44,383 nucleotides of DNA from Deltaproteobacteria bacterium Ga0077539. GTDB taxonomy: Bacteria; Myxococcota_A; Polyangia; Polyangiales; Ga0077539. The position numbers and the translations under genes are program-made. Below are positions 43,541-44,383 of the stretch, piece by piece. How positions within the stretch are numbered: the first letter of the stretch is position 1; each line of letters opens with the position of its first letter. Below the pieces are notes generated by a model. It was not told where the DNA came from and made no database searches. It worked only from the letters and a program-made list of their open reading frames with translations. The stretch is from contig LNEO01000209.1 in assembly GCA_001465015.1 (NCBI GenBank), forward strand, positions 1-44,383, given 5' to 3'.

Positions 43541-44383
43541 GTGAAACTCGGTTCTGTAGCGCGGCGCGCGGCGCTGGCCGCGGTCGTGAGCGCTTTTGCG
43601 ACGGGCGGGTGCTCTTCGTGTGTGCGTGGTCTGCCGCGGGGGGGACTGATCCGGGACGCCTCGCGGATCACAACGGTGCTCGGCCAACGAGCGACGCGCG
43701 TGCGGGCATTGCGCGCGCACGGCAGCGCGGACATCTACAATCGTGAGGGGCGAAAGCGCGGCGATCTCGACATCGCGGTGCGCGCGCCGGATCGCATTCG
43801 CTTCGACATCTCGGCGTTTGGCGTGTCTTTCTTCTCGCTGGTCAGCGACGGGACGCGCTTCGGACTGCTTCAGGGAAACCAGTTTGTCGTCGGGCCTGCC
43901 CGCGCCTGCGCAGCGCAGCGCATCGCAGGGATCGCGCTCGAGGCGCGGGAGATCGCGGCGGTGTTGAGCGGCGGCGTTCCGGTGATCGGAACGCCGGTCG
44001 GTCCCGTGCGCTGGGAGGAGGGGCGCTACGTCGTCGATCTGCGAACGACCGAGGGAAACACGGCGCGAATCGAGCTCGAGCTGCCCCCGGACCAGGACGC
44101 GTTGCCGCCCGATCGGCAAACGCCGCGGGTCTCGCGCATGGTCCTTCGTGATCTTCGCGGTCCGCGCGCGGACATTCGCTACGAGAGCTATCGCGTGGTG
44201 CAGGGCGAGGCCTACCCCGATCGCGTTCGCGTGTTGATCCAACGGGACGAGGTCGACATGCAGATTCGCTTCGATCGCATCGAGCCAGGCGACCCGGTTC
44301 CCGTGGCGCCCGACGTGACCGATCCGCTCGCCGATGAGAACGGACCCCCTCAGACGAACGATCCGTTTCGCGTCGCGCCGCCG
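43541..44383 (+). CDS. LolB/DUF4292-like lipoprotein (partial, cut by window end)
   Basis: At least 281 codons from GTG 43541 stay open to the window end. The N-terminus is a signal with probable lipid cysteine (FATGGCSSC, near residues 20-27). After a helix (IRDASRITTVLGQRATRVRALRAHG) comes a beta-rich part: SADIYNREGRKRGDLDIAVRAPDRIRFDISAFGVSFFSLVSDG and FGLLQGNQFVVG. This is the half-barrel pattern of LolA/LolB and DUF4292 lipoproteins, which carry lipids or lipoproteins across the periplasm. The final visible part is proline/aspartate-rich. The gene has no stop in the window. Confidence 0.8.
   Translation, partial: MKLGSVARRAALAAVVSAFATGGCSSCVRGLPRGGLIRDASRITTVLGQRATRVRALRAHGSADIYNREGRKRGDLDIAVRAPDRIRFDISAFGVSFFSLVSDGTRFGLLQGNQFVVGPARACAAQRIAGIALEAREIAAVLSGGVPVIGTPVGPVRWEEGRYVVDLRTTEGNTARIELELPPDQDALPPDRQTPRVSRMVLRDLRGPRADIRYESYRVVQGEAYPDRVRVLIQRDEVDMQIRFDRIEPGDPVPVAPDVTDPLADENGPPQTNDPFRVAPP

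Overview
The window is a compact, high-GC (roughly two-thirds G+C by eye) bacterial chromosome segment with about 42 protein genes. I see no rRNA, tRNA, CRISPR array, integrase or insertion sequence. GTG and TTG starts are common, and many starts and stops overlap (ATGA or GTGA). The gene families point to the Myxococcota, probably the Polyangia/Sandaracinus side: a TIGR02996 leucine-rich protein, MopE-type 'put metal-binding' motifs in a sulfatase-modifying-factor-like lipoprotein, an FG-GAP surface protein, many Cys-rich or Asp-rich secreted proteins, a Bacillus-type succinate dehydrogenase and an IIVDL-ending small protein. The taxonomic call is inference.

Layout. 1-5.4 kb holds unknown proteins, a TIGR02996/LRR protein and a TonB-like protein. 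5.4-8.4 kb holds sdhA-sdhB without an adjacent cytochrome b gene, closed by a hairpin. 8.4-10.6 kb holds a short-chain dehydrogenase and a TPR-methyltransferase. 10.6-13.6 kb is a tightly coupled trio: an acidic pentapeptide-repeat protein and two unknown proteins. 13.6-16.5 kb is a translationally coupled minus-strand operon: PstS-like Tat lipoprotein, SUMF/MopE-like lipoprotein and MOSC protein. 16.6-20.6 kb holds a flavin reductase, a deoxynucleoside kinase, a cholesterol-oxidase-type GMC oxidoreductase and a metallo-beta-lactamase hydrolase. 20.6-24 kb holds a membrane FG-GAP protein, a stand-alone cyclic-nucleotide-binding domain and an Lgt variant. 24-26.4 kb is a two-gene redox module: an FAD/NAD oxidoreductase and a NapH/NosR-like membrane ferredoxin.

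26.4-30.5 kb is metabolic and has the best regulatory structure. pncB (NAD salvage) has a perfect 23-bp palindrome lying across its promoter. Upstream of it is a 121-nt symmetric palindrome, then the sahR-ahcY operon for S-adenosylhomocysteine recycling. 30.5-33.3 kb holds an unknown protein, pssA (phosphatidylserine synthase) and a DTW tRNA aminocarboxypropyltransferase fused to an exonuclease-like C-terminal region. 33.3-34.4 kb holds two secreted proteins. 34.4-40.9 kb is one minus-strand block: DUF4350 protein, MoxR ATPase, DUF58 protein, rsmA and a histidine kinase. 41.2-44.4 kb holds a 57-residue conserved-looking small protein, a 2[4Fe-4S] ferredoxin, two envelope proteins and a LolB/DUF4292-like lipoprotein cut by the window end.

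I found no classical defence or mobile system. The most original items are the pncB palindrome and the 121-nt palindromic element, the DTW fusion, the coupled PstS/SUMF/MOSC operon, the pentapeptide trio, and the sdhAB pair lacking sdhC.
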